NCBI RefSeq assembly: GCF_004011835.1
Contig: NZ_RKLN01000003.1
Location: forward strand, 434,001 to 498,000
Reading direction: 5' to 3'
DNA: 64,000 nucleotides
Source: Rhodococcus spongiicola
Lineage (GTDB): Bacteria; Actinomycetota; Actinomycetes; Mycobacteriales; Mycobacteriaceae
Shown: piece by piece, positions 34,843 to 44,955 of the stretch
Numbering within the stretch: the stretch's first letter is position 1
How the letters are laid out: each line of letters begins with the position of its first letter
Program-made: the position numbers and the translations under genes
The notes under the pieces: generated by a model
Seen by the model: only the letters and a program-made list of their open reading frames with translations
Database searches by the model: none
Told to the model about the DNA's origin: nothing

Positions 34843-36767
34843 TTGGAGCCGTCGACCTTGTCCAGGCCGCCGCCGGTCTCGACACGGTCCAGCCCGACCA
34901 CCCACCCGGTTACCTGCCTGGTGATGTCCTGCGCGGTGAGGCCGAGTTCGCGGTGCACCTCTTGGCGCGACGCGTGATCGAGGAACTGCTGCGGCACGCC
35001 CAGATCCCTGCACGGCGTGTTCACGCCCGCCGCGCGAAGTGCCGCCGACACCGTCGATCCGATGCCGCCGTGGAGGCCGTTGTCCTCGATCGTGACGACC
35101 ATCCTGAAGTTCTCGGCGAGCTTGACCACCGACTCGGGCACCGGCAGCACCCAGCGCGGATCGATCACCGCGGCGGTGATGCCGTGCTGGCTCAGCCGCT
35201 CCGCCGTCTCGAGCGCGGTGGCCGCGAAGGAACCGACCGCGACGAACAGGACATCACCACGGTCACCCTCTGGCATCTGCAGCACGTCCACGACGCCGTC
35301 GAGCCGGTGAACCGCGGGGACGTCCTCGCCTACCGCGCCCTTGGGGAATCGGATCACCGTCGGGCCGTCGTCGACCGCGAGCGCCTCCTGCAGCTCTTCA
35401 CGCAGCGTCGCCGCATCACGAGGGGCTGCGACCCGAATGCCCGGGATGATGCCCAGGAGGGACAGATCCCACACGCCGTTGTGGCTCGCGCCGTCCGAAC
35501 CTGTGATGCCGGACCGGTCCAGCACGATCGTGACGGGCTGCTTCAACAGCGCGACGTCCATGAGCAACTGGTCGAACGCACGGTTGAGGAACGTCGAGTA
35601 GACGGCGACCACCGGGTGCATCCCGCCGAGGGCGAGACCGGCGGCCGAGGTGACCGCATGCTGTTCGGCTATACCGACGTCGAACATCCGTTCCGGGAAG
35701 CGCTCCCTGAAAGCGGCCAGGCCCGTGGGGCCGGGCATCGCGGCGGTGATCGCGACGATGTCGTCCCGCTGGTCGGCATGCTCGATCAATTCCATGGAGA
35801 ACACCGACGTCCAGTCCAGTGCGGACGCACCGCGAGACTTGCCGGTGAGCGGATCCATGACACCGGTGGCGTGCATCTGGTCGTCGACGTGGTTCTCGGC
35901 GGGTGCATACCCCATGCCCTTGCGGGTGACCGCGTGGACGATCACCGGACCACCGAAGGCTTTCGCACGCCGCAGCGCCGACTCCATCGCAACCTCGTCG
36001 TGCCCATCGACCGGACCGAAGTACTTGATCCCGAGATCGGTGAACATCACCTGGGGGCTGACCGCGTCCTTGAGTCCGGCCTTCATCGCATGCAGCACCT
36101 GATAGGCGGCGTGTCCGACCCAGGGCGTCTCCCTGACCATCCGCCGACCGCCCTCGAGGATGCGCTCGTAGCCGGGTTGCAGGCGCAGCGAGGCCAGATG
36201 GTCGGCGAGACCCCCGATCGTCGGCGCATACGAACGGCCGTTGTCGTTGACGACGATGACGACCGACCGGCCCTTGCCGGCAGCTATGTTGTTGAGCGCC
36301 TCCCAACACATACCGCCGGTCAGCGCGCCGTCGCCCACGACGGCGACCACGTGACGGTGGCGCTGCCCGGACAACTCGAACGCCTTGGCCATCCCGTCCG
36401 CGTAAGACAGCGCGGCCGACGCGTGCGACGACTCGACCCAGTCGTGCTCGCTCTCGGCGCGTGAAGGGTACCCGGACAACCCACCCTGCTTGCGGAGCGA
36501 GTCGAACTCGTCTTTGCGGCCGGTGAGGATCTTGTGGACGTAGGCCTGATGGCCGGTGTCGAAGATGATCGGGTCGGACGGCGAATCGAACACCCGATGC
36601 AACGCGAGCGTCAACTCGACCACACCGAGGTTGGGGCCGAGGTGGCCACCGGTGGCGGACACCTTGTGGACGAGGAACTCGCGGATCTCCGCGGCGAGCT
36701 CCTTCATCTGCGCGGCATCGAGCCCACGCAGGTCGTCAGGCGTCTGGATGTGGTCGAGGACACCCAA
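34827..36767 (-). CDS. dxs: 1-deoxy-D-xylulose-5-phosphate synthase
   Basis: Dxs makes 1-deoxy-D-xylulose 5-phosphate from pyruvate and glyceraldehyde 3-phosphate with thiamine diphosphate, the first step of isoprenoid and decaprenyl-phosphate synthesis. The 646-residue protein has [29 protein letters not shown], the ThDP motif [16 protein letters not shown], and [17 protein letters not shown] in the pyrimidine domain. TTG 36767 is preferred because GGAGGGA is 8 bases upstream. GTG 36794 keeps the frame open but has no ribosome site. Matches Rv2682c. Confidence 0.95.
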   Translation of the reverse strand: MGVLDHIQTPDDLRGLDAAQMKELAAEIREFLVHKVSATGGHLGPNLGVVELTLALHRVFDSPSDPIIFDTGHQAYVHKILTGRKDEFDSLRKQGGLSGYPSRAESEHDWVESSHASAALSYADGMAKAFELSGQRHRHVVAVVGDGALTGGMCWEALNNIAAGKGRSVVIVVNDNGRSYAPTIGGLADHLASLRLQPGYERILEGGRRMVRETPWVGHAAYQVLHAMKAGLKDAVSPQVMFTDLGIKYFGPVDGHDEVAMESALRRAKAFGGPVIVHAVTRKGMGYAPAENHVDDQMHATGVMDPLTGKSRGASALDWTSVFSMELIEHADQRDDIVAITAAMPGPTGLAAFRERFPERMFDVGIAEQHAVTSAAGLALGGMHPVVAVYSTFLNRAFDQLLMDVALLKQPVTIVLDRSGITGSDGASHNGVWDLSLLGIIPGIRVAAPRDAATLREELQEALAVDDGPTVIRFPKGAVGEDVPAVHRLDGVVDVLQMPEGDRGDVLFVAVGSFAATALETAERLSQHGITAAVIDPRWVLPVPESVVKLAENFRMVVTIEDNGLHGGIGSTVSAALRAAGVNTPCRDLGVPQQFLDHASRQEVHRELGLTAQDITRQVTGWVVGLDRVETGGGLDKVDGSNPSVG

Positions 36768-37143
36768 CGAGATCGCTCCCTCCAGCAAGTTCACGGACTG
36801 TCACGCAACAGCCCGGCAAGTCTACGGAGCGACCGGATGCGGCACCCAACGGCCTCTGAACCGAGCGCGCCGAGGCACCCGATCGCACAACCCAGACTGT
36901 TCGATCATCTTACTGTTGCTCCTCGCCGAGGTAGCCGACGAGTTCGTCACGTCGGTCACAAGAGGGTCGATCCGGAGGCCGAACGATCCGGATGTCAGAC
37001 GATCGTGATGTCATCTGGGGCGCGGACACCGCCCGCGAAAAGCAATTGCGCCGACCCGACCGATCCGACAGTCTGGGACAGCGATCGAGTTGCGACTTCA
37101 TTCACACCAGACCGACCTCGTACACACCAGACCAGGGGGGCCG
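36768..37143. other. Divergent intergenic region between dxs and the ABC transporter
   Basis: No gene is recognised. TAAGAT on the minus strand (36907-36912 on the plus strand as ATCTTA) could be the dxs -10 box, leaving a 5' leader of about 135 bases. CGATCCGG is repeated at 36968 and 36984, and GATGTCA at 36991 and 37007, with 16-base spacing. ACACACCAGACC-like sequence repeats with a 20-base period at 37103 and 37123 just before the ABC start. Confidence 0.4.
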
Positions 37144-38160
37144 ATGAAACCCGACACCGCACTCGCGATCGAGACTACTGGGCTGATCAAACGGTTCGGC
37201 TCGAACACCGCGGTCGCGGGCGTCGACCTGTCCGTCCCCTCGGGCGGTGTTTACGGCGTGCTGGGGCCCAACGGTGCCGGAAAGACGACAACCATCCGGA
37301 TGCTCGCGACTCTCCTACCGATCGACGGTGGAAGCGCACGCGTGCTCGGCTACGACGTCGCCCGGGAAGCCGAGACCGTGCGGAGCAAGGTGTCTCTCAC
37401 CGGCCAGTTCGCGTCACTCGACGAGGATCTGACAGGCACCGAGAATTTGGTTCTGCTCGGCAGGCTGTACGGGTACTCCCGCGCCGCCGCCCGGGCGCGG
37501 TGCGAACAACTCCTCGACGCGTTCGGCCTCGAAGATGCCGGTGGACGGCAGGTCAAGACCTACTCGGGCGGCATGCGGCGGCGCATCGACATCGCCGCGA
37601 GCATCATCGTGACCCCCGAGTTGATCTTCCTCGACGAGCCGACCACCGGCCTGGACCCCCGCAGCCGCAACCAGGTGTGGGAGATCGTCCGGGCGCTAGT
37701 CGCCGGCGGCACGACCGTACTACTCACCACCCAGTACCTCGACGAGGCCGATCAGCTCGCAGACCGGATCGCCGTCATCGACCACGGCAGGGTGATAGCC
37801 GAGGGAACCACCGGAGAACTCAAGTCCTCCGTGGGCTCCGGGGCGCTTCACGTGAGGGTTGCCGAGCCGCCACGCCGCCGCGATGCGGCTGCCGTCCTCG
37901 AGCGAGAACTGCGAGTGCCGGTGGTGCTCGAGTCCGACCCGGCGGCTCTGACCGTGCGCATCGACGACCGCCAACGGGTAGCCCGAGCTCTCGCCGCCCT
38001 CGACGACGAACACCTCGCCGTTACGACGTTCGCCCTCGGCCAGCCCAGCCTCGACGAGGTATTCCTCGCCCTCACCGGACATGGCGCCGAACGGCCTCCG
38101 GGCAGCGGACCGGGCACCGACACATTCGGCACCGACACATTCAAGGAGGACGCATCGTGA
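37144..38160 (+). CDS. DrrA-family ABC transporter ATPase
   Basis: The 338-residue protein is the nucleotide-binding subunit of a two-gene exporter of the daunorubicin-resistance (DrrA) family. It has Walker [11 protein letters not shown], the Q-loop Q in [22 protein letters not shown] signature [14 protein letters not shown], Walker [18 protein letters not shown], and the DrrA C-terminal domain. ATG 37144 follows AGGGGGG. A 15-bp repeat near the end (38113-38142) duplicates GTDTF in frame. The stop overlaps the permease GTG (GTGA). The substrate is unknown, a drug or lipid being typical. Confidence 0.93.
   Translation: MKPDTALAIETTGLIKRFGSNTAVAGVDLSVPSGGVYGVLGPNGAGKTTTIRMLATLLPIDGGSARVLGYDVAREAETVRSKVSLTGQFASLDEDLTGTENLVLLGRLYGYSRAAARARCEQLLDAFGLEDAGGRQVKTYSGGMRRRIDIAASIIVTPELIFLDEPTTGLDPRSRNQVWEIVRALVAGGTTVLLTTQYLDEADQLADRIAVIDHGRVIAEGTTGELKSSVGSGALHVRVAEPPRRRDAAAVLERELRVPVVLESDPAALTVRIDDRQRVARALAALDDEHLAVTTFALGQPSLDEVFLALTGHGAERPPGSGPGTDTFGTDTFKEDAS
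38113..38142 (+). repeat. 15-bp in-frame duplication near the ATPase 3' end
   Basis: GGCACCGACACATTC occurs twice without a gap and encodes [10 protein letters not shown] in the flexible tail, 6 codons before the stop. Being a multiple of 3 it leaves the frame intact. Confidence 0.92.
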
Positions 38161-38987
38161 CCGACACCATCACCACCTCGCCACAGGCGGTGGGAAATGT
38201 CCTGCAGACGTCCGGTCCGCGCCCCCCACGCCCGAATGCGCTGTCGACGTCACTGTCGTTCGGCTGGCGTTCGCTGCTCAAGATCAAGCACGTTCCGGAG
38301 CAGCTGTTCGACGTGACAGCGTTCCCGATCATGTTCACGCTGATGTTCACGTACCTGTTCGGTGGGGCATTGGCTGGTTCGACCAGCGCCTATGTGCAGT
38401 TCCTCATCCCAGGCATCCTCGTGCAGACCGTCGTCATGATCACGATGTACACCGGTCTGACGTTGAACAAGGACATCCAGAAGGGCGTCTTCGACCGCTT
38501 CCGATCGCTACCCATCTGGCGGCCGTCGCCTCTCGTCGGCGCACTGTTCGGTGACATCGTGCGCTACACGATCGCATCGGTAATCGTGCTCACCCTCGGA
38601 CTGATCATCGGCTTCCGCCCCGCCGGCGGTTTCGTCGGGGTTGTCGCCTCGGTCGTTCTGCTTCTGCTGTTCGCGTTCAGCCTGTCGTGGGTGTGGACGA
38701 TGTTCGCGATGTTGATGCGTACCGAGCAGGCCGTCATGGGCGTATCGATGTTCATCCTGTTCCCGCTCACATTCGCGAGCAACATCTTCGTCGACCCGTC
38801 GACCATGCCGGGCTGGTTGCAGGCCTTCGTCAATGCCAACCCGATCAGCCATCTCGTGACGGCACTGAGGGACCTGGCAGAGGGATCGTTCGAGTTCGGT
38901 CAGCTGACCGTGGTGCTCCTCTGGTGCGCAGGATTCATCGTCGTCTTCGGCCCCCTCACGATGCGGCTCTACAACCGCAAGACATAG
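38157..38987 (+). CDS. DrrB-family ABC-2 transporter permease
   Basis: The 276-residue integral membrane protein has six predicted hydrophobic segments and ABC-2 family features: [54 protein letters not shown] and [18 protein letters not shown]. The RFRSLP cytoplasmic loop is typical of DrrB permeases. GTG 38157 overlaps the ATPase stop, so the two are translated together. A terminator and an 18-bp repeat follow. Confidence 0.93.
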   Translation: MTDTITTSPQAVGNVLQTSGPRPPRPNALSTSLSFGWRSLLKIKHVPEQLFDVTAFPIMFTLMFTYLFGGALAGSTSAYVQFLIPGILVQTVVMITMYTGLTLNKDIQKGVFDRFRSLPIWRPSPLVGALFGDIVRYTIASVIVLTLGLIIGFRPAGGFVGVVASVVLLLLFAFSLSWVWTMFAMLMRTEQAVMGVSMFILFPLTFASNIFVDPSTMPGWLQAFVNANPISHLVTALRDLAEGSFEFGQLTVVLLWCAGFIVVFGPLTMRLYNRKT

Positions 38988-38993
38988 CCCCAG

Positions 38994-39053
38994 GAGACGG
39001 AGCTGGCCCTGCAGACGGAACTAGCCCTGCAGGCGGAACTAGCCCTGCAGACG
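38994..39053. repeat. 18-bp tandem repeat after the ABC permease
   Basis: Three copies of an 18-bp unit (core CAGACGGAACTAGCCCTG) start at 38994, 39012 and 39030, and six bases of a fourth follow. The array begins 7 bp after the permease stop. Confidence 0.9.
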
Positions 39054-39077
39054 TGCCCAGGCCCTGCGAACGTGGCG

Positions 39078-39107
39078 GTGGCCCACTACCGAACGGTCGT
39101 GGGCCAC
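39078..39107. terminator. Hairpin between convergent ABC permease and DHA2 exporter genes
   Basis: GTGGCCCAC (39078-39086) pairs with GTGGGCCAC (39099-39107). It lies between two convergent genes, 91 bp after the permease and 22 bp after the exporter stop, so it can end both transcripts. Confidence 0.65.
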
Positions 39108-39128
39108 TGTTCATCCCTGTTCCTGCCG

Positions 39129-40811
39129 CTAGACCTTGACGGTTTCGGTGGCAGCCTCACTCCGCTCACCGACCACAGCAGGCTCCTGCTCACCGACCTC
39201 GGCGGTCTTCTGCTCACCGGCCTCGGCAGGCTCCTCGACGTCGATCGTCGTCCGTAGCGGCGCGTTCGGAATCAGGATCACGCAAACGAGCGTGATCACC
39301 GCGAACAGGCACGCAACCAGGAACAACCGTCCCGTCGCGTCGCCGTACGCGGTGCGGATGATCATCGCGATCGGCGCGGGCAACGCATTCAGATCGAGAT
39401 TGCCACCGCCCGCCGACTGAGTGTCGATTCCGAGGCGGGCGAAGCCCTCGGCTGACAACGTCGTGACGCGGGACGCGAGGATCGACCCCAGGACCGACAC
39501 CCCGATCGCGCCACCGAACGTGCGGAAGAACGCGATCGAACTACTCGCGGCACCGATGTTCTTGACACTCACGGTGTTCTGTACGGCAAGCACCAGGTTC
39601 TGCATCAAGCAGCCGACGCCGACGCCGACAACTGCGATGTAGACGCCCACCAACTCCAGGCTGGTGGCGTGATCGATCGTGGAGAGCAGACCGAATCCGA
39701 TCACGAGCAGGGCCGCGCCTGCGACGATGAACGGCTTCCACTTTCCGAAACGGGTGATCAGCCGACCCGAGCCGATCGAGGCGATCAGCATGCCCGCCAC
39801 CATGGGAATGGTCAGGAAGCCGGCGATGGTCGGGCTGTGACCACGCGCAGTCTGGAAGTACTGGCCGAGGAAAGTCGTCGCACCGAACAGGCCAACACCG
39901 ACAGCTACCGAGGCGATGATTGCCAGGCCGGTGGTCTTCTCGGTGACGATGTGCAGCGGGATGATCGGCGACTTCGCCTTGGTCTCGACGATCACCATTG
40001 CGATCAGCAGCGCCACGCCGACCCCGACGTACAGCGCGGACTCCTTGGAGATGAAGTCGTAGTACCCGGCCTTGCCGGCGAACGACACCCAGATCAACAG
40101 GACGCTGACGCCTGCGGCGAGCAGCGTAGCGCCCAACCAGTCGATGGAGACGTCGTCCTTGCGCTCGGTCGGGATTCGAAGGGTGCGCTGCAGCAGGATG
40201 AGGGCAACCACTGCGAGCGGCAGGCACACGAAGAAGCACCAACGCCAGCCGAGTGGGCTGTCGACGATCACGCCACCGAGGAGCGGGCCACCCGACATCG
40301 ACACCGCCATCGCGGCACCGGTGTACCCGGCGTAGCGGCCGCGGTCGCGCGGCGGGATGATGCTCCCGATGATCGCCACTACCAGCGCGGTCACGCCGCC
40401 CATGCCGATGCCCTCGACGACGCGCCCCGCCAACAGGACCGGGACGTTGTGGGCGAAACCGGCGATGCCCGTCCCCACGACGAAGAGCACGATGGCGGTC
40501 TGGACGAGGACCTTCTTGTTGAACAGGTCCGCGAGCTTCCCCCAGATCGGGGTCGACGCCGCGTTCGCGAGCAGCGCTGTGGTGATCACCCACGCATACT
40601 GCGTCTGGGAGCCTTTCAGGTCCCCGATGATCGTAGGCAGTGCCGTGGTGACGATCGTCGTGCTGAGCAGCGCGGTGAACAGCGCCGCGATGAGGCCTGC
40701 GAGGACCTCTAGGATCTGGCGATGGGTCATCGCCTCGTGGCCGTCGGCCGTCCTGCTCTCCCCAACTGATGTCACCCCAACCGAGGTCGTCGCTGGTGCT
40801 GATCTCTTCAT
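39129..40811 (-). CDS. DHA2 (14-TMS) MFS drug exporter
   Basis: The 560-residue protein is a 14-helix MFS antiporter of the DHA2 family (EmrB/QacA-like). LSTTIVTTALPTIIGDL and NAASTPIWGKLADLFNKK are the helix 1 and loop 2-3 motifs, and VVEGIGMGGV and GPLLGGVIVDSPLGWRWCFFV contain the antiporter motif C. It likely pumps toxic compounds out with protons. ATG 40811 follows GGGAGAACAC. The acidic C-terminal tail repeats GEQ/E-P motifs. It is downstream of a MarR gene on the same strand, which probably controls it. Confidence 0.93.
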   Translation of the reverse strand: MKRSAPATTSVGVTSVGESRTADGHEAMTHRQILEVLAGLIAALFTALLSTTIVTTALPTIIGDLKGSQTQYAWVITTALLANAASTPIWGKLADLFNKKVLVQTAIVLFVVGTGIAGFAHNVPVLLAGRVVEGIGMGGVTALVVAIIGSIIPPRDRGRYAGYTGAAMAVSMSGGPLLGGVIVDSPLGWRWCFFVCLPLAVVALILLQRTLRIPTERKDDVSIDWLGATLLAAGVSVLLIWVSFAGKAGYYDFISKESALYVGVGVALLIAMVIVETKAKSPIIPLHIVTEKTTGLAIIASVAVGVGLFGATTFLGQYFQTARGHSPTIAGFLTIPMVAGMLIASIGSGRLITRFGKWKPFIVAGAALLVIGFGLLSTIDHATSLELVGVYIAVVGVGVGCLMQNLVLAVQNTVSVKNIGAASSSIAFFRTFGGAIGVSVLGSILASRVTTLSAEGFARLGIDTQSAGGGNLDLNALPAPIAMIIRTAYGDATGRLFLVACLFAVITLVCVILIPNAPLRTTIDVEEPAEAGEQKTAEVGEQEPAVVGERSEAATETVKV

Positions 40812-40838
40812 AGAAGTGTTCTCCCACACTGATCGGCT

Positions 40839-40892
40839 GCTAGTGGTGCGGATGCTGCTAGTGATGCAGATACTGCTCGTGATGCGGCTCCG
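40839..40892. repeat. 18-bp repeat crossing the marR stop
   Basis: Three degenerate 18-bp copies start at 40839, 40857 and 40875. On the marR strand they read PHHEQY, LHH-stop-QH and PHH-stop-QP. The gene ends at the stop in the middle copy (40858-40860). Confidence 0.8.
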
Positions 40893-41340
40893 GGCGGACC
40901 GTGAGCGAGTCGGTGAGTCGTTCGATGGTCGACAACGCGGCCACCACTTCTTCGTGGCTCCATCCGGCGAGCAGTCTGCGCAGACGCGCGGACCTGCGTT
41001 CATTCGTGGTGCGCAGAATCTCTTCCCCCTCGACCGAGACCTGCACACGGAACGCCCGCTTGTCGTGGGGGTCCGAGCGTCGCTCGACGAGGCCGGCGTC
41101 GACCAATTCGCTCAACTGTCGACTGAGCGCCGACTCGCTCACGTGCAGAACCGACGCGAGCTCGTTCTGGCGACACGGGCCATGAACGGACAACACGAAC
41201 AGCACTCCGGCCAGGGCGGGGGCGATCGGATCGCCCTCACCACTCTTGATCGCGCATTTGAGTGACCGCCCGAAGAGGAAGATCGCGTCGACCAGCCCCT
41301 GAACGGGATCAGCCTGAACGGGATCTGCCTGGACGGTCAT
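40858..41340 (-). CDS. MarR-family transcriptional regulator
   Basis: The 160-residue protein has the MarR winged helix: CRQNELASVLHVSESALSRQLSELVDAGLVERR is the helix-turn-helix and HDKRAFRVQVSVEGEEIL the wing. Residues 4-13 are a QADPV-QADPV duplication from a 15-bp repeat at 41299-41328. It lies 46 bp upstream of the DHA2 exporter gene and is probably cotranscribed with it. A 20-bp palindrome at 41380-41399 is the likely operator. The ligand is unknown. Confidence 0.93.
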   Translation of the reverse strand: MTVQADPVQADPVQGLVDAIFLFGRSLKCAIKSGEGDPIAPALAGVLFVLSVHGPCRQNELASVLHVSESALSRQLSELVDAGLVERRSDPHDKRAFRVQVSVEGEEILRTTNERRSARLRRLLAGWSHEEVVAALSTIERLTDSLTVRPEPHHEQYLHH

Positions 41341-41379
41341 CGGATACCCCGAATCCTCAATAAGGGTTACTTGCAGATC

Positions 41380-41399
41380 GCAACTATATACTTAGTTGC
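41380..41399. promoter_or_regulatory. Probable MarR operator over the promoter
   Basis: GCAACTA-TATACT-TAGTTGC is a perfect 7-bp dyad with a 6-base centre. On the minus strand the centre and right arm supply a TATA-like -10 element, about 40 bases upstream of the marR start. A second partial copy, TTGCAGA, lies at 41371 and TTGCAGAC at 41396. This fits autorepression of marR and the exporter. Confidence 0.65.
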
Positions 41400-41514
41400 A
41401 GACGTTAAGCAATTGCTTCCGCGAAGCGACCCGGATATGGGTGGCCACGACCTGGCGAATCGGGCTGATCCCAGGCCCTGGATGTGACCAGGACCACCTA
41501 CAACGTGCGCGAAC

Positions 41515-42780
41515 TCAGCGAGTGAGCAGCGCGAGACTCTCGACGTGGTGAGTGAGCGGGAAGGCGTCGAACGCGCGTATCTTCTCCAGCCGGAAGCCGT
41601 GCTCTCGGTAGAGGGAGATGTCGCGCGCGAAGGACGCCGGATCGCACCCGATGTGCACGATGCGTTCTGGGTCGGCCGCGGCGATGAGGGCTACGACTTC
41701 CTTGCCCGCGCCCGCACGCGGCGGATCGAGGACGACCACCTCCGGTGCAGGCAGGTCCCGCAGGGCCCGCCCGGCGCGAGCGGCGTGCAGGTGCACCTGC
41801 GGCAGATCGGCCATGGCTGCGGAAGCATCGGCCACGGCCTGCCGTGAGAACTCCACGGAATCGACCCGCCCCAGCGGGCCCACCTGATCGGCCAGGGCAG
41901 CCGCGAAGACCCCGACACCGCCGTACAGATCCCACACTGCGGCGCCGTTCGACGCCTGGGCCCATTCCCCGACCACTGCCGAATACGTCGATGCCGCGCC
42001 ACGGTGAGCCTGCCAGAAGCCGGTTGCCGACAACGACCACTCCCGCTCACCGACACGCTCGACGGCTCGGCCGGAACCGATCACCACTCGCTCGGCTCGA
42101 ACTTCCGCCGATGCTGCCCGCCTGGCCGTCGCCCCGCGCCGGCCCGGGCTGCGGCGACCTGTACGCGACACCTTGGGCGGTGCCATCTCGACAACGTGCC
42201 GCTGCCCGAGCGCGTCCAACGCCACCTGCACCTCGGCACCCGGGTGCCACGACCGCTCAGCGAGGCCGGAGTAGGCGACGGGATCGATCTGCGGACACGC
42301 CAGGCAGGTCTCGATATCGAGGCTGCGGAAGCGGTGGAAACCGGGACGCCCGTCGGCGTCGACAGCGAGCCGCACCCGAGTACGCCAACCGGTCCCGTCT
42401 GCGGTGCCGGGCAATTCCTCGACATCGACGCCTACGTCCACCCCGGCGATGCGCAGAAGCTGCTCGGCGACGACGGCAGCCTTCATGGCGCGCTGAGCGC
42501 TCAGAGTCGCGTGCGAGTAGTCGCAGCAGCCCGCACCGCCGGGACCGGAGATCGGGCACAGTGCCGCGACGCGATCCGGGGACGACTCGAGGATCTCGAC
42601 CGCGTCAGCGCGGCAGAACGATCCCCCGCGGTCCTCCGTGACCTCCGCGATCACCCGCTCACCTGATAGTCCGTGTCGCACGAACAGCACCCGACCCTCA
42701 TGGCGGGCGACGCAGAACCCACCATGGCCAGGTTTGCCCAACTCGACTTCGAACCGACGTCCGGACCAGTTCACGCTCAC
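41515..42780 (-). CDS. TRAM-domain class I SAM RNA methyltransferase (TrmA/RumA family)
   Basis: The 421-residue protein starts with a TRAM RNA-binding domain (about 1-60) and has the Cys-rich segment LCPISGPGGAGCCDY, then a SAM-binding fold with VWDLYGGVGVFAAAL, VVVLDPPRAGAGKEV and the catalytic Cys in HIGCDPASFARDI. Family members methylate C5 of uridine in tRNA or rRNA; the exact target cannot be told from sequence. Between the domains there is a basic insert (RTGRRSPGRRGATARR). It overlaps the APC permease gene by 4 bp, as Rv2689c and Rv2690c do. Confidence 0.9.
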   Translation of the reverse strand: MSVNWSGRRFEVELGKPGHGGFCVARHEGRVLFVRHGLSGERVIAEVTEDRGGSFCRADAVEILESSPDRVAALCPISGPGGAGCCDYSHATLSAQRAMKAAVVAEQLLRIAGVDVGVDVEELPGTADGTGWRTRVRLAVDADGRPGFHRFRSLDIETCLACPQIDPVAYSGLAERSWHPGAEVQVALDALGQRHVVEMAPPKVSRTGRRSPGRRGATARRAASAEVRAERVVIGSGRAVERVGEREWSLSATGFWQAHRGAASTYSAVVGEWAQASNGAAVWDLYGGVGVFAAALADQVGPLGRVDSVEFSRQAVADASAAMADLPQVHLHAARAGRALRDLPAPEVVVLDPPRAGAGKEVVALIAAADPERIVHIGCDPASFARDISLYREHGFRLEKIRAFDAFPLTHHVESLALLTR

Positions 42781-44792
42781 CTGCCGGTCTTGCCTTCCTC
42801 ATCGAACCCACGTCTGATTGCGCCGGGCGCATGGCCGGGCGCCTGGTCGGCGCGCTCGCGTTTGATCCTCTCCGATGAAGTCAGCTGCCAGGGCACACTT
42901 GTGACCATCACACCGGGCTGGAACAACAGCCGACTCTTCAGTCGCAGCGCGCTCTGGTTGTGCAGCAGTTGCTCCCACCAATGGCCGACGACGTACTCCG
43001 GGATGAACACCGTGACGACATCGCGAGGCGAATCGCGTCGCACCCGGCGCACGTAGTCGAGGATCGGTTTGGTGATCTCGCGGTAAGGCGACTCGATCAC
43101 CTTCAGCGGCACCGAGATGTCGGTTTTCTCCCACTGCCGGACCAGGGCACGGGTATCGGACTCGTCGACGTTGACTGTGATCGCCTCGAGAGTGTCCGGG
43201 CGGGTGGCCCGCGCGTATGCAAGGGCCCGCATTGTCGGCGTGTGCAATTTCGAGACCAGCACGATCGAGTGGGTACGGCTCGGCAGGACCCCATCCCACT
43301 CCTGCTCGTCGAGTTCTGCCGAAACCCCGTCGTAGTGGCGTCGGATCGACTTCATCAGGACGAAGATCGCAATCATCGCTACGATCGCGATCCACGCCCC
43401 TGCCAGGAACTTGGTAAGCAGCACGATCACCAGCACCGCACCGGTCATCGCCAGGCCCACCGAGTTGATCACGCGTGAACGCATCATCCGCGTGCGCTGA
43501 CCGGGATCTGTCTCCGTCCTCAGGTGCCGGGTCCAGTGCCGAATCATGCCGGTCTGGCTCAACACGAACGAGACGAACACGCCGACGATGTAGAGCTGGA
43601 TCAGCCTGGTGACCTCGGCCTCGAAGACGACTACGAACGCGATTGCCGCACCGGACAGGAACAGGATGCCGTTGCTGAACGCCAGTCGGTCACCGCGGGT
43701 GTGAAGCTGGCGCGGAAGGTACCGGTTCTGCGCGAGAACGGATCCGAGAACCGGAAACCCGTTGAAAGCGGTGTTCGCCGCGAGCACCAGGATCAGCGCC
43801 GTCGCAGTCGTGATGAAGAAGAACCCGACCGGAAAGTCGGAGAAGACCGTCTCGGCGAGCTGGGCGATCAGTGTCTTCTGCTGGTAGCCCTCGGGTGCGC
43901 CGACGAGTTGGTCCGCCGGGTCGGCGGCATACACGATACCGATCTTCTCGGCCAGGATGATGATGCCCATCAGCAGCGTGATGGCGAAGGCGCCGAGCAG
44001 TGCCAATGTCGTGGCAGCGTTTCGAGCCTTCGGCTTCCGGAACGCCGGTACACCGTTGCTGATCGCCTCGACGCCGGTCAGCGCAGCGCAGCCGGACGAG
44101 AACGCCCGCGCAATGAGGAACGCGAACGCGATGCCGTACAGGTGCGTATCTTCGGCCTGAAGATCGAACGCCGCCGACTCGGCCTGGACGTCTTCACCGA
44201 AGATGTAGATACGCGCAAAACCCCAAGCCAGCATGAGCAACATGCCGAAGATGAACGCGTACGTCGGAATGGCGAAAGTGGTCCCAGACTCCCGGACGCC
44301 GCGCAGGTTGATCGCCGTCAGCATGGCGATCGCCGCGACCGCGAACAGCACCTTGTGCTCGGCGACGAACGGCACCGCCGACCCGATGTTCGACGCCGCC
44401 GAGGAGATCGACACCGCTACCGTCAACACGTAATCGACCATCAACGCGCTACCGACGACCAACCCCGCGTTGGGTCCGAGGTTCACCGTGGCGACCTCGT
44501 AGTCGCCGCCCCCGGATGGGTACGCGCGCACATTCTGTCGGTAGCTCGCGACCACAACTGCCATCAGGATGGCGACGGCCAGACCGATCCACGGCGCGTA
44601 GACATACGCGGTAATGCCCGCGATCGACAGCATCAGGAAGATCTCTTCCGGCGCGTAAGCAACCGATGACATCGCGTCCGACGCGAAAACAGGCAGCGCG
44701 ATCCGCTTGGGCAGCAGAGTGTGCCCGAGCTTGTCGGTCCGGAACGGCCGCCCCAGAATCAGCCGCTTCGCAGCGGTGGAAACCTTCGACAC
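42777..44792 (-). CDS. APC-family permease
   Basis: The 671-residue protein has 12 predicted membrane segments in the first ~440 residues, with FASDAMSSVAYAPEEIF at helix 1 and GVEAISNGVPAFRKPKARNAATT, features of the APC superfamily. A soluble C-terminal domain of about 200 residues follows, with RTHSIVLVSKLHTPTMRALAYARA and ESPYREITKPILDYVRRVRR, resembling universal-stress-like domains of related K+ or amino-acid permeases. Substrate is uncertain. It is divergent from ceoB, which fits an ion-linked role. Confidence 0.85.
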   Translation of the reverse strand: MSKVSTAAKRLILGRPFRTDKLGHTLLPKRIALPVFASDAMSSVAYAPEEIFLMLSIAGITAYVYAPWIGLAVAILMAVVVASYRQNVRAYPSGGGDYEVATVNLGPNAGLVVGSALMVDYVLTVAVSISSAASNIGSAVPFVAEHKVLFAVAAIAMLTAINLRGVRESGTTFAIPTYAFIFGMLLMLAWGFARIYIFGEDVQAESAAFDLQAEDTHLYGIAFAFLIARAFSSGCAALTGVEAISNGVPAFRKPKARNAATTLALLGAFAITLLMGIIILAEKIGIVYAADPADQLVGAPEGYQQKTLIAQLAETVFSDFPVGFFFITTATALILVLAANTAFNGFPVLGSVLAQNRYLPRQLHTRGDRLAFSNGILFLSGAAIAFVVVFEAEVTRLIQLYIVGVFVSFVLSQTGMIRHWTRHLRTETDPGQRTRMMRSRVINSVGLAMTGAVLVIVLLTKFLAGAWIAIVAMIAIFVLMKSIRRHYDGVSAELDEQEWDGVLPSRTHSIVLVSKLHTPTMRALAYARATRPDTLEAITVNVDESDTRALVRQWEKTDISVPLKVIESPYREITKPILDYVRRVRRDSPRDVVTVFIPEYVVGHWWEQLLHNQSALRLKSRLLFQPGVMVTSVPWQLTSSERIKRERADQAPGHAPGAIRRGFDEEGKTGR

Positions 44793-44901
44793 CGCAAAAG
44801 CGTATGCCGTCCATGCCCATGCGCGGCGTCAGGGCGGCCATCCGACGTATTTTCGGGTCGTGCTTGTTCCTGTACGCGCGCGCTGTACCGTTCGATTCGA
44901 T

Positions 44902-44955
44902 ACCGACGGCATTCCGTCGGTCCCCGAAGCGAGAAATGTCCCCGAAGCGAGAAAT
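44902..44955 (+). repeat. Hairpin and 18-bp tandem repeat upstream of ceoB
   Basis: ACCGACGG-CATT-CCGTCGGT (44902-44921) can form an 8-bp stem. Directly after it GTCCCCGAAGCGAGAAAT occurs twice without a gap (44920-44937 and 44938-44955). Both lie in the ceoB leader; the second copy ends 11 bp before the start codon. Confidence 0.85.

Noticed and set aside
34608-36464. Plus-strand frame of 618 codons antisense to dxs
   Set aside because: dxs on the other strand is unmistakable. The antisense frame has the biased composition of a shadow frame.
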